From contig NADL03000699.1 of assembly GCA_002205965.3 (NCBI GenBank), positions 2,170,001 to 2,234,000 on the forward strand: DNA of 64,000 bases, written 5' to 3'. Every line of letters begins with the position of its first letter. Within the stretch, counting starts at the first letter, position 1. The DNA is from Kappaphycus alvarezii (lineage: Eukaryota > Rhodophyta > Florideophyceae > Gigartinales > Solieriaceae). This document shows, one piece after another, positions 45,101-56,589 of this stretch. The translations under genes were made by a program, and so were the position numbers. The notes under the pieces are model-generated. The model was not told where the DNA came from, searched no databases, and worked only from the letters and a program-made list of their open reading frames with translations.

Positions 45101-48100
45101 ACTTTCTGAGCCTACATTATACGATTTAAGTCAAATCAGAAAATTTCAAAGTCATATTGAATGGTGCAGTAAGGTAACCTGTTCTATTTTCTAAGTACTG
45201 CTGAATATATATAAATTGCATAGGAATATCTTCTTTTAATGCAAAACATTCTATTCCTACCTAGTCAAATCATATTATGCACTTCATAAATTTATACTTC
45301 AGATTTAATCTCCCCATAAACCAACATTCTCTTTCAATTCCCTCAGAATCTTACATCAAATTCTCTTCTATATAATCAGTAAAGTTTAAAGGTTCCGTTA
45401 AATTCAATGGGCAGCAGTATGAAATTCTATTTAAATCAAGCATTGTACTTTAACCTACTTGAATAATGGCCTCCTCCGTAGTATATTTAATTAAGACCTC
45501 ATTTATCTACTAATGCCTAAAAAGATAGGTATACATCATCAAAAATCAAAAATTTCAAAGCATATTGTTATAACTCGTTTATGCGCCATTTTAGAGGCTA
45601 CGACGTTTTCTGAAGTATATTATTCTCCATCTGAGTATTATAGGATACTTAAAGTTATAAGGGAGAGACATATCAAAGTAAACATCCGTTATGAACACGT
45701 TCTATCCATTGTTTTCAATTCTTGCATTTACCTTTCCTTTGCCGAGAATTACATCAGAGTTGAGTAATATCATGTCTGAAGAGTTATAAGGAGATCAAAT
45801 ATGATTTTAAAGTGTTACCAGGCATTAATACCATAAAAAAATTAGTAAATTATTCAGAGCTATACGCCTTTATGGCCGCTTAAACACGTGAAAAAGTACC
45901 TCGCATCAATTCATTACTATTGGTCAAGAATTGTATTCATTTTTGTGTTTATTCCTGCTCTGTTTTTATAACAATTTTCGGCTTTTTGTTATACAAACTA
46001 TGTAAAGTTATGAGTTAAGTCGATATTCCTACTAGCTAGTGAGCCAGTCTTCAGAAATTTTAGTCAATTTCTTGCTTATTATTGATAAATATCCATAATA
46101 TACATGCTTTCAAATGTCAGAGGATGAATTAATATGTCATATTGCAATAATAAGTGAAATTCAAATTTTTTCTCGCGTATAGTGGACTATAAACTATTTG
46201 TTGGCTCAAATCCATTTTTTATCTTCAAGCCACTTTTTTTAATTTTCTTCCACAGCCGGTTCATTCCCTTACCTAAATCTATGTACGGGTCATAGATGAA
46301 ATAATTAAATCAACAAAATATTATGAAGCTGTGAATAAATTTTACGTCCTTTCCATAAAGTCAGAAAGAATACCTTGATTTAAATTGCGAGTTACGGCGA
46401 ACATGATAGGATCATGCCCTTAATATCACAACTTGTTGTAAACAGATATCTTATGACCATCTATAAATACTCTTTCTTTAAAAGAGCTAGTAATAGTTTC
46501 CGAGAAATATTAATGGTATACTCATATTCCATAATGATTGCACTTTTTATTAGTAGTTCGTTCAAAAACGACATCTGTCCTTTTTTATGTGATTTTTGGA
46601 CTTTTTACTTTTAAATACTTTCAGAAGACTTGAAAAACGAAAAGGAACCCTGGTCCCTGCTTGAAAAACTGAAATTAAAATCCTCATATTACATAAAAGT
46701 GCTATAAAACAGAACAGACAGTCAAATGGCTTTTTCAAGATTTCAAGGATCAGAAGAAGGTTCTGACTAGTTTTTGATCATTTTCACCAAAAAATCTGTA
46801 AATTCAAACCAAATTGTTTTGAGTTTATTTAAAAATGGAACTACTACTGTAAAATTTAACATATATGATGCTTTTGCGATAGGTGCAACAGACCTCTGAA
46901 AGATTCTTTGCTTTAAAATCAAAATGAAATGGATCCTACCGTATTTTACGAACGAAACAATTCAAACGTGGTTACTTTTTTGCTTTTATGTAATCTTAAC
47001 GACAGATTGTAGAGAGAATATTGGTGCGAAATGTTAAGTTATATATAATCAATAGATTTTTTATTCCATTAATCTTAATAATATACCGCCGACCATCGCT
47101 ATGAAAATTAAGACGCTTTCCCGTCTCTTCTGAAGTTCTATAATTAGTTGTACGGCCATACTCAGTTCTTCAAAGACTAAATAAGAGTAAAAACTTGTAT
47201 TTGACGGTTTTTCAAGTTGTATTGTAAGTGAAATACAGGCGTATTTGTGTATCGGGTACAAGCGAGAAGAATACGGACGTTGATTCCAGTACGTCTCGTT
47301 CCTTATTCGTATTCCGTCTGATGCGAGAGTACTTAACTTTATGATGCGTGAATTTTCCTGTGCGTACATATGTATAGGAGTTTAACCAGTGGTTTGGGAG
47401 GGGAGGCTCTGCCTGATGGCCGATTTTTGTTTTCCTTATTGGTTTAAACCGAGGATTCTCCGTTGCAATCGGATCATCTAGAGGCAATGAACTGTCTTGA
47501 TGGATTCTACCAGTGTCACTGATCTCTTTTGCGGGAAATTTCCAATATTCGTACATTATTTCCACATCGAAGAGATAATCCGCGTAAGCATACTTACCCT
47601 CTGCTTTAGATGATAGATTGGTTCGAGCTTGAACAGGAAAACGATGTTTGCAGATATCATCGCAGTTTTGAAGGGTTATATAATGTAATTGTGTTCATCG
47701 AAACTATCTTATCGATCAATTATTATGGGAAACCTCTAGTAGTTTGTTTTCTATATGTGTATAATTTTTCTTATAACCTAAGATTATTTCTGTAAAAACA
47801 GCTCTGGCTTAAAGCTGACTTTTCATTTAATATTTAATTGATTTCCGGTTTTCAATGTGCTATGTTTAAATTTTCTTCTCGCCATGGGGTCATTTGGTCA
47901 GTATCTTGAGCTTACCTACAATAAAATTTGCTGAAAAAATTTAAAGAAGATGTATGGTTTTTGTCCTTTTCTCAACGACCCATGTTCCCTTGAAAACTTC
48001 GGACGCTCGGTATAGTGACTAATTCCTTCTCTTCAATTTACTCCTCCCATGTAAAAGTCGAGGTTGACTAGAAGGTCAAGAGATACCCAGTATAATAGTT

Positions 48101-51100
48101 TTGGACACTACTATAGTAGCAAAAAGACTTAGAGTGACCCTAAAATGGTTCGCTATAATCAATTTCATAGTCTATTGTACCAAAAAAATCATTGAGAAGC
48201 TTCCTCTCATGCGGCGAAAATTTGTATGTTAAAGGACTGTTATATTCGGCTTAAATATGTAAATTTCGAAATGTGAATTGCAGAATCCAAAGCGTAAGTA
48301 AATTAGTATCCATCTTCTCTCACGAAGCAATGTATCTTTGAGAATTTTTTCCCTAAAATTTGGGTTATAAGAGCTTCCAAAATAAAACCTGGAAGATATT
48401 CTATATTTTCGTATCTCAAGAGAATTGTACTTGGAAGTCTGCCTGTGCTAACAGATGGTTCGATTATGGGACGCTCGATGGTATTTTGAGTTAATTTTTG
48501 GGAAAGACTTAAAGGGCCTATCAGTAATCATTCTCTATCTAACAACAACGGGTAATTACATCTATTGCTTATTTGCGAAAGAAGTTGCGAAACTTTATCC
48601 AATAATTTAACTTATTATAAACCATTACAGATACGTTTCTCACTCAAATAAATCCATCTTAAGTTTCTTTTATGTAATATTGGGACAAAATTTAACTAAA
48701 ATACCACCAAACTAGATCTTGGAACTAGTTTATAGATTTAAAATTGAATTTTATCCCTATCAAGTGAATGATGCTAGCCTCAGAGTGAACATGGAATAGA
48801 CATTTATTTATGTGAAAACCATATTTTCTTTTCCTTATAGAGGAAGAAGTAAGCCATAGAATTTTTTGACAAAATAATGTATCTAAGCAGGATTATTTGT
48901 ATCTAACGACTATTGTGTCGGTTTTCTGCTGATTGAAAAACTTGTATATTTTATTCCGTGTCCACTGACACACGATCTCTCCATTGAAATTGGTTTCATC
49001 AGTTCCACTGTATATTTAATTTATATCATGTGTCTACCCCATGGATTGACACAGAATTTTTCTATGATTTTTTGGGGAGTTATGAAATTATATGCGAATT
49101 CTTAGCTTGAAAGAACCAATACCTGGTTCTTATGTTGTATTCTTACAATACACAGATGCAGTTCCACAACTAAGACTATTTTGAACACCATGTTTGTGGT
49201 GCTATTAAATACGTCATCTCATTATCATACTTTTCGGCCTAATGAGTGGTTCATCCTCAATTAAAGTGAATTAATCCTTCTTCAAATCAATTAAGTTTAA
49301 ATTTGGAGTTTAATTGCAGTCCGAGGCTAGTTTGAACTATTAAACCTGAGTTACCAGCCTTCTTCTGCGATTCACTTGCTTTGATCAGATAATAGTAGCT
49401 TTTAACCTTATAAATTATTGAATCGTTCGATTGTTTATTTCGCGCGTTTTTGATTCAAATCATTCATTCCATTTTAATATCACTATGCATTGTCTCTATC
49501 ATCTTTCATTATTCACAATGAAAGCTTCTTAATGATAGAAACTTTATCATTTACTACACATCACCAAAGATGGTGAGACTTGGGTAGCATCTCAGACCAT
49601 AGTACTCATACCCATTGATCAGCTTTTATTTATCTCCATTTCCGGCCCCTAAAGTTGACTCTAAGACCTTCATGCACCCTTGGATCTAAAGCACTTCTAT
49701 TGCACCTCTTTAAATTCCCTAGCCCCATTATTAGCTGAACTTTTCCCATCTTAAGCTCTTTTTTCAATTTTATTCTTTCAAATGGATTTCGAAAGATTTT
49801 AGAATGCCTCATGCAGTCGTTTAAATAAATAGATCCTCATTATGCCTACTGGCGTGTTAAATCACTCACTCGATAATGCGTTACCGACCCAACCATTATA
49901 TTAATCGGAAAATTGGCGCTGCTCTTCTGCATGCACCTGTATAAAATATGTCCAGTTCTCTTTCGCACAAATGAAAAATGTTAGCTACTTTCATAATTCA
50001 TCTTCGTTGCATGCGGACATCTTAAATTACTCGATACTCTTGCGATTTCCTTCTCGACGGGTTCTTTACAATTCTACATGACATCATGTACCAATTCATC
50101 AAACATAGTTGTCCCTAAAATTCCTTCAGCTTACCACCTCAACGGCAGTAATACGATAATAAATAGTGCTACCAGCTTTATTTCTATGTAAGTACGGTTC
50201 CACCGATATGGAGATTGTGTAGAGGTAGAAAAAGGAGTACTGAAGGGAAGCAATGTTGAGGTGTATCCTGAGATTCATGTGTTATAGTTTGTTTACGTTT
50301 AGCTAAGATGATATTATGGAGTCTGAAGTCAGAAAGACCGAAGTTGGCGTCGTGGTCGTATTATTTTCTCACAGTTTAAACCCATATTTTTCCACGCATA
50401 TATTTTATCTCCAACCTCCGCACGAGAATTAATTTGGACCGAATAATTTCGTATCTTAATTGAATTCTGCACCGAATCGACCTCTGTCGTAAATAGGCAC
50501 TGCAGGAGAAACATTAAATTCAGCGGGAACGAAATATTTGTTTCTAAAGATTCTTCCAAGAATAGCGCTACCGTACAGTAAATTCTGAAAACCTGAAAAC
50601 CTCACCAAAATTCGATCTTATCTCCCAAAATCAGTGATACTTATGAATACAACTAACAAATGCGGACATGCTTAGTAAGGGAAACATAACAAGAGTACTG
50701 TTTCGCAGTCTTGCTCTCTCTCCCAAAAAACCTCAGTGGCCGAAAAACTCGTACCGCACTATTAATATTCATAACTTAAAAATACCAAAGACTCTTAAAC
50801 CCCTTTCTAATTCACATCCACTTTCACTAACTTCCACTAAAGCCTTTTGAAATCCTATCTTTTCAAATATAATTCAATTCTGGTTGTGCTGTTTGTTGTT
50901 TTCAGACCATGTCTGTGGATTTTACTTAGCTTGAGAACATATTGTAAGAATTTCAGCCGCTCTTAACCCAGGAAGGAAGCAATGAGTAAAAATACACCCT
51001 GGATAAAATCCATAGTATTTTTCTGTCAGCAGTTTGGAACATAGACAGTGGTTTGAACGACATACTTTGCTCCCAAACATCTCGTTGTTGTCCTGGTAAC

Positions 51101-51663
51101 GTTTCAGGACTATATGAAGCAGTCTATTGAAAAACCGAAAAAAGAGGAGCCTGTGATTTTGTCAAAAGACATGTAAATAGTTAAATTGGTGTGTCAAAAG
51201 GATGGAGGAAAGAGTAACTTCTCAACAAAAATGTTTAACGAGAAAACTTCTGCAAGAGTCCCTTACTGCGAAATGCTTTCACTCCTGTTTGGATCCGGTA
51301 CATGAAAATTTGTTGGCAACAATGCGAATGAGACAACTATGAAAACGCTAATGAAGTTAAAATGATGTTCAAATTTATTGAAATGGTGTCAATTGCGGCC
51401 CGCCTTCTGCCTTTCTGATAGTCTACAAGATAGGAATCCATATAGCAGTAGTCACCATGTAATGTATGTATGCTGCAACACACGCAACCTGGTAAGTCTT
51501 GGTTATCTTAAAATAGTTAGAACCATTTTATGATTTTATTGAAATTCTTGAGAGATGCCGCAGTCCGAAATTAAGAAAAAAGTTCATAATTTCAAGGCAA
51601 ATTACCTTGGGCAGTGTTCTCTAGAGGGCATTAAGGAGTTATGCGACACATCCATTTGAGGAT

Positions 51664-52094
51664 TCTGACGGTAAACTACTTATTCCTCCTTCACACTTGT
51701 ATATCGATGTGATAATAGAGCACAAATCTCTGATGGTAACTATGATTTCATTTCTAGGCTTTATTTAGGTTTAACTATCTATCATGCAGTCAATAAACAG
51801 CTACGTGCAACTAATGAACGTATTTTCTGTGAGCTAAAAAACTTTTGCTACAATTTTGACCAGTCTCTGATGGGAAAACTTGAACTTGTGCGAGGTAATT
51901 ACATTAAAGTTGCAAGCATCACGTTGATACGCATTTTTGTGTCTTTATCTTACTTAAAGCAACAAATACACTCCAAAGAAGATCATTTTTGGTTTTTCCG
52001 CAAACTTTGGTTCCCTATTTTCTCCTGCGTTCCCACTTTCATTAAAACTTTGATGCTCCTTCACGATATTTCAGACCTAAAATCGAACATCTAA
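51664..52094 (+). other. Possible decayed transposase fragment (unassigned)
   Basis: Two registers joined near 51720 give SDGKLLIPPSHLYIDVIIEH, then SDGNYDFISRLYLGLTIYHA, then NKQLRATNERIFCELKNFCY and an open frame to 52094. The N-x-x-x-R-x-x-x-E-x-F-C-x-L-K spacing resembles the last catalytic helix of some DDE transposases. The match is weak and I give no family. The surrounding DNA is AT-rich. Confidence 0.25.
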
Positions 52095-53089
52095 TGTCAT
52101 ATTTACATATTTATTTTCCGCGCCTTGGCAAAGACATTTTCCCTTTCCAGCATATAGCGACCTTCTCGATACACGGCGCCATCATGAACTCCGGTGCTCT
52201 TTTCCAATAAAGTTGACCGCTGTGCATCCTAAAGCATTCGTTCATAAGTAAACTTTTCATGATCAAATAGCTCACCTGAACCAAATTTCTTCTCTTTTTT
52301 CTCTCACAAAATCAAGATTCGAAAGCCTCCAGATATTAAAAGGTACATTTGGCATCATTATTACCTCTTCAGTGGTCTGAAAAGTCCTTGATTTATGAGT
52401 TCACAAGCGCAAGGCCATCGGAGCCAATTGGTTATTTCTTATTTCCTTTTTGTCGCAGCGCACCATCCGTGGCAGCTGTAATGAAGGCTATTTATTAATA
52501 GTTACAGTTTGAGTATTCAGGACAGATAAATACAGTATAGAAGCAGAAGTCGCCGCCTTGGATGCCATCAATAGACAGAAGGCAGAGTCAATATGTGATC
52601 CGGTCCATCAGATGATTGGACGATCGAGGGGGTTTTTTTTGTCTGTCCAGACCTCATTCTCGAAAACTGAGTAATAATCCTAAGCTTCTACCTAAGAAAA
52701 GCTCATGGATATCCACCTGATATCCACGAGCTATCCAATTGTGCGGTGGAATTTCTTTTGAGGTTAGAGTATGATATGTTTCGGGGGATGTTCGGTGGGA
52801 GGGAGAGCGAGTGGGGGGATGGCATTTTGGGATGAGAAGAAAGTATAGGTTTACAGAGAACTCTACTAGACAAGTGTAACCGTACAGTGGTGGAAAAAAA
52901 CTTTATGATACGCCCCATAATCTGGGTTAGCGGTTTAAATTTTTGATTAAATACTGAAAGCGATACCTCTTGTAAGGAAACGGCAATAGTAATTCTGAAT
53001 CTAAAAAAGCTAAGTTTTAAATAGGTTAAAATTACAGAGATAGACAAATTTCCCTCTAAATAGGATGATCAAACCGTTATGGACACTTT

Positions 53090-54165
53090 CGGAAATGGTT
53101 TTCCGGCCAGAATCACCGCAAAAAGAGCTCTAAAATCGTTCGTACTGCATCTATACGAGATTTTGCATGTTTGAAAACGGGCAGGAAATTGCATCGATTC
53201 CTAAAACCCGGCAAAAAGATGCGAAAAAAGTGCTGTCTCACTGAATTCGGAAAGGGTATATCGTCGCTTATTCCTCCATCTGTGTGGGTATTGTTTCCAC
53301 TGCGCGGGAGCTAAGATATTCCAGGTGAGGTTTTAAAACTATTTTGCGAGAACAAGCAGCCTAAAGTAAGAAAATTGGGGAAAGAGGCTAGATAATTATC
53401 AGCTATTGACAAAAAAAAGAGCACGTCGAGAAGTTTAAGTAACAAAGCAAACAGTGCAAGTGTTTTTAAGCCCCTATAGCTTAGCTTACCATCTCATACT
53501 ATACGGTGAATGCTTCAAAGTGCTATATTTATGCGGTATAGGCGAGATAAAAGGACATCTGCCATGAAAGAACGAAATCAGAATCACCACATCAAATGAG
53601 CTAAGCGATGATGATATGGAGGAAGCAGAAACGAGATCTTATTATCTAGTACGACGAGGAGAAGTTCAATCTCGACGTATCAGAAGGCTTAGCATTCACT
53701 TGGTATGGTTTACGCAAGAAAAAGGAGCTTCTTCCGAAACGACGCCGTGAAGGGGGAATTTTAATGATCTTTTTCTGCTTTGCTGTGAACTTAATTTCAA
53801 AACTGGTACTTGAAACGAAAAGAAGGATGTTCCAAAGTATTTGCAGCCATTAAAACCTATTTTCTATCGTTTACAGTGTTTATTTCGCTTATATGGTCGT
53901 TAATGTAGAACAGAGCGCCCTTTTTTGGGGATATAGTCAGCTAGGATGACTGTTTGAGGATTATATAAATGTTTAGACTGTTCTGCGTATTCCCCGATCT
54001 TAAATCTATCGAAAACGTTTGGTTTGTAGTGGTCAGAAGTTTCTACACTAATCAGAGGCAGTTTGAAAGCTTTGAATTTCTGGAAGAATGTTTGGTTGAG
54101 GCGTATAGCAATTTGGATCACGAAGTGTTGGACAACTTAGTTCTGTTGATGCAGAAAAGATGAAT
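53090..54165 (+). pseudogene. Tc1/mariner transposase, degraded
   Basis: Recognisable blocks are YDEEKFNLDVSEGLAF (53652 onward, first catalytic Asp present), LRKKKELLPKRRREGGILMI, a weak RAPFFGDIVS where the family has QDNAPxH (second Asp lost), and at 53969-54163 PDLKSIENVWFVVVRSFYT followed by a helix ending LVLLMQKR (the DLNPIENxW block with its Glu kept). Many stops separate them. The order and spacing are those of a DD34E-type transposase. Confidence 0.8.
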
Positions 54166-54357
54166 AGAGGTAGTGCTTGCGATGGGGAAGCAGATAGAGT
54201 ACTAAAGCACCCATAAACTTCCTTTCGAATACCGTCCAGGTTGCTTGAAAACATGTGTTCCTTAAGTTTTGATCAGCCTATTGGAGGAAAAGTTGTCTAT
54301 CTCTAAAACTTTTATTTATTTTTAAACTCTGTTTTCAGATTCGTAATCAGCATTGCC

Positions 54358-55076
54358 GTTTCCTTAAACGAAGATAATCATCTTTACTTCATGTATTATA
54401 AAAGGCGTACAAGCCTAGCTGACAGCGTAAGCTAAGATAGTTGAAGTTCGTCGCTTCCTAGCTTGGGAGTACGCGCTAGGATCGATTTTGCAAAGGTACA
54501 TCACATGGTCGACGAGATTCGTTGCCGCAGGTGGTCAAGGGCCGCCGCTGGTGTACAGAACAGTCGTCGCGATATCAATTTCGACATTACCGTATCCTCG
54601 CCATTCCAAGAGTGCTATATGCCAATGGGAGCACGAAAAGCGCGAGCCGTTGCCAACGCAGCAGACAAGCGAAAGAGGAGGGACCTAGCCACGAAAGTGG
54701 CTGCCATTTCTGGCGGCGTCCTGCCTGGAAGATCAAGATTAGGATGAGATTTTGTGCCGCTGGCTTTTGACTCATTAGGATCACCTTCTGAGACGTCATC
54801 AAAGGTCATAGAGAAATACGCGGCAGCTGTTGCATGCGCAGCGGATGCTCTACGGGGGGATGAAGACACGCTTATACCAGAAACTAAGCCACGCTATTTG
54901 GTCCACAAGCGCGGCGTCAGTAATATGTCGTGCCCCGCAACACGCAGAAGTTGGTCACCCCATTCAGAATTAATTTTGTAGCGACTTCACAGTGTTGCAC
55001 ATACATATTACAGTGAGAAAAACAGGCATCGCCAATTTCGCATGGGTGTCAGTCACCCCAGTTTCCTTAAACGAAG
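54358..55076 (-). mobile_element. LINE-type insertion, copy B, with perfect 16-bp target duplication
   Basis: GTTTCCTTAAACGAAG occurs at 54358-54373 and 55061-55076, splitting the right inverted repeat of the Tc1 element. The insert is on the minus strand. Its two outer parts (55060-55033 and 54583-54374) together match copy A at 6985-7213 and encode the same C-terminal RT segment (RRLFCTPAAALDHLRQRIS), with a stop at the M*CTF point. The middle (54584-55032) is a second insertion. 5' truncation and a variable-length duplication fit target-primed retrotransposition. Confidence 0.85.
54576..55040 (+). mobile_element. Second LINE-type fragment nested inside copy B, 8-bp duplication
   Basis: CAATTTCG lies at 54576-54583 and 55033-55040 but occurs only once at the same spot in copy A (7187-7194), so 54584-55032 (449 bp) was inserted later. 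On the plus strand it encodes ITVSSPFQECYMPMGARKAR, a Lys/Arg helix, one stop, then DFVPLAFDSLGSPSETSSKV. This is the region just upstream of, and overlapping, the part encoded by copy A, but from a different subfamily. The first block resembles a PD-(D/E)XK-like layout; that is inference. Confidence 0.8.
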
Positions 55077-55136
55077 GATCGCATTTAGTATTTAATCCAA
55101 TATGGAAGCCACTACCCCAGATTACGGGGGTTTGTC

Positions 55137-55415
55137 CACCACTGTACTGCACTGTACTGTACCGGAATGTAAAATGCCCTAAATGTTCAGCGCCGTAAGA
55201 TGCATGAGCTTACAATAAGATTGCAGAAAACTTGAACATTACTGTACTGTACGGACAGCGTTTGTACTATTGTACTGTATTAACGAAGGCCAGATACTGT
55301 AATTTCAATTTCTCCTTACATTAATACTCAAAAGATACTGTACTGTAGTGCAGAAACCTCACCAGAACCACAATTCTGTACTCGTAGTTTACTGTACTGT
55401 ACTGCACGTACAGAC
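55137..55415. repeat. (TACTG)n cluster upstream of the GRAM gene
   Basis: Runs of ACTGTACTGTAC type occur at 55141-55162, 55243-55256, 55268-55280, 55336-55346 and 55390-55410, within 220-490 bases of the GRAM start codon. The first begins directly at the right end of the Tc1 element. Confidence 0.7.
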
Positions 55416-55625
55416 AGCGCTGTGACTAAACTGACGTCCATGCCACCTCTATGACCCGTGAGCGGCCTGCATTAGCTTTCGTCCTGCGTCGGCACTTCAC
55501 TTCCTATGCATCCGAGGAATATCGTTGCCGTCGAACTAACTACCTCTCTCGACTAGGAAACACCAACCCCATCGCTCTTCACGTCGATCCAGGGTCGAAT
55601 TGCATTCGACCGTACGAATTGCACC

Positions 55626-56582
55626 ATGACTGACGAGAATGGGCATCCCACAGATACGACAAATCAAGCGAAAGTGGATACTGAGTCAACAGAAGCTAAA
55701 GATACCACCACCAATGAAGGCGAAGGGCAGCAACATATTTTATCCGAATCAAAGCAAACCGACGCTCCCCACGCAGAATCAGCTAGCTGGGGTTGGGGGT
55801 TCAATGTAAACGCAGTGGCTGGGAATATAGGTGGCTTATTCGGCGCCAGCGCGGATAATGACGATTACAACAAAGCCGACGCTGATGGCAACGAACAAGA
55901 TGACAATGCCAATGCCGACGAAGAGTCGGAAAACGAACTGGGAAAGACGGCGGCAAATATTGCAAACGCGGCCACTGCAGAATTTGAGATTGCGAGCAAA
56001 GCTGCCCAAGAAACAATTGGAAAGGCTGCAGAGGAAATAGGGAAGGGTTGGGGGACATTTAACAGTTTCCTTGACGATATGCTCGCGGCCAAACCTGATG
56101 CAGATAGCGCTTCATCAGAGGATGGCAACATTCATAGTCAATTCCAGTCTATGTTTCCAAAACTTGCCGAGGGCGATGAGGTTGTGGATCATTTTCGTTG
56201 TGCTCTTTTACAAAAGTATCGCTGCTACTTGAATAACTCCACTCCGGAGAAAAGTTATTCGCTGCGGGGAACATTGTTCGTTAGCACTGCACACATCGCC
56301 TTATATGTCACCGATGACGGTGGAGAATTTGGTGGAAAGCCATTTGGTATCTCCATTCCTCTCAAGAGTGTTGGGAAAATTCAGAAGGGCGCAAAGGCTA
56401 TGTTGAAGTTGGTGACAAAGGAACCCATAAGCTACAGTTACATCTTCGCAGAATTTGAATCGGACTCTCATTTTTCCAGTGCCCTTAGTTTACTAGAGCA
56501 CATGACGGCTGCCTCATCTGCACAGCCCCTGTCAAGCACCACCGAAGTAGCAGGAGGAGATGAGTCCTCGACAACAACCTAA
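55626..56582 (+). CDS. GRAM-domain protein
   Basis: 318 codons with no visible intron. Residues 1-55 are acidic and Thr/Glu-rich. Around 58-80 is SWGWGFNVNAVAGNIGGLFG, a conserved-looking Trp/Gly patch. Residues about 95-150 form Ala-rich helices (NIANAATAEFEIASKAAQET). From about 186 a GRAM domain is evident: VVDHFRCALLQKYRCYL, GTLFVSTAHIALYVTDDG, then IPLKSVGKIQKGAKAMLKLV and a C-terminal helix (SALSLLEHMTA). GRAM domains bind phosphoinositides or proteins at membranes, so a membrane-trafficking or lipid-contact role is likely. Only a Ser/Thr tail follows the domain. The start is chosen because in-frame stops lie just upstream. I have no gene symbol. Confidence 0.88.
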   Translation: MTDENGHPTDTTNQAKVDTESTEAKDTTTNEGEGQQHILSESKQTDAPHAESASWGWGFNVNAVAGNIGGLFGASADNDDYNKADADGNEQDDNANADEESENELGKTAANIANAATAEFEIASKAAQETIGKAAEEIGKGWGTFNSFLDDMLAAKPDADSASSEDGNIHSQFQSMFPKLAEGDEVVDHFRCALLQKYRCYLNNSTPEKSYSLRGTLFVSTAHIALYVTDDGGEFGGKPFGISIPLKSVGKIQKGAKAMLKLVTKEPISYSYIFAEFESDSHFSSALSLLEHMTAASSAQPLSSTTEVAGGDESSTTT

Positions 56583-56589
56583 ACCACGC

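Larger units (their letters stand above)
40971..52882. other. AT-rich block of about 12 kb without convincing genes
   Basis: From about 40970 to the Tc1 element at 52885 the sequence is visibly richer in A and T than either side, lacks (TACTG)n words apart from one or two, and has no frame over 120 codons. The longest, 47212-47565 on the minus strand (117 codons; contains RFKPIRKTKIGHQAE), is unrecognised. Possible explanations are a decayed giant insertion, pericentromere-like sequence, or transferred DNA. It includes one small repeat (41641-41748), a 25-bp tandem duplication (42123-42172) and a possible transposase scrap near 51.7-52.1 kb. Confidence 0.55.
52885..55144 (+). mobile_element. 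Tc1/mariner element with long inverted repeats, split by two nested LINE insertions
   Basis: The left end is TA (52883-52884) then CAGTGGTGGAAAA. The right end is TTTGTCCACCACTG then TA (55145-55146). The inverted repeats run about 190 bases inward: left 52885-53075; right 55144 back to 55061, then continuing at 54373 back to about 54265. The shared sequence includes AATCTGGG, TTAAATACT, AAGGAAACGGCAAT and AGAGATAGACAA. Removing the 687-bp insert and one 16-bp duplication leaves about 1.56 kb, a normal Tc1 size. Confidence 0.88.

Noticed and set aside
54463-54747. A 94-codon plus-strand frame running from the LINE copy B flank into the nested fragment
   Set aside because: Its first half is the antisense of the minus-strand RT C-terminus; it joins the real plus-strand coding (ITVSSPFQ...) only because the nested insertion happens to be in phase.
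54584-55032. Reading this as a 457-bp deletion in copy A rather than an insertion in copy B
   Set aside because: Copy A encodes a continuous RT C-terminus across the point, copy B does not, and the extra segment carries a different RT subfamily on the opposite strand, flanked by a duplicated CAATTTCG.
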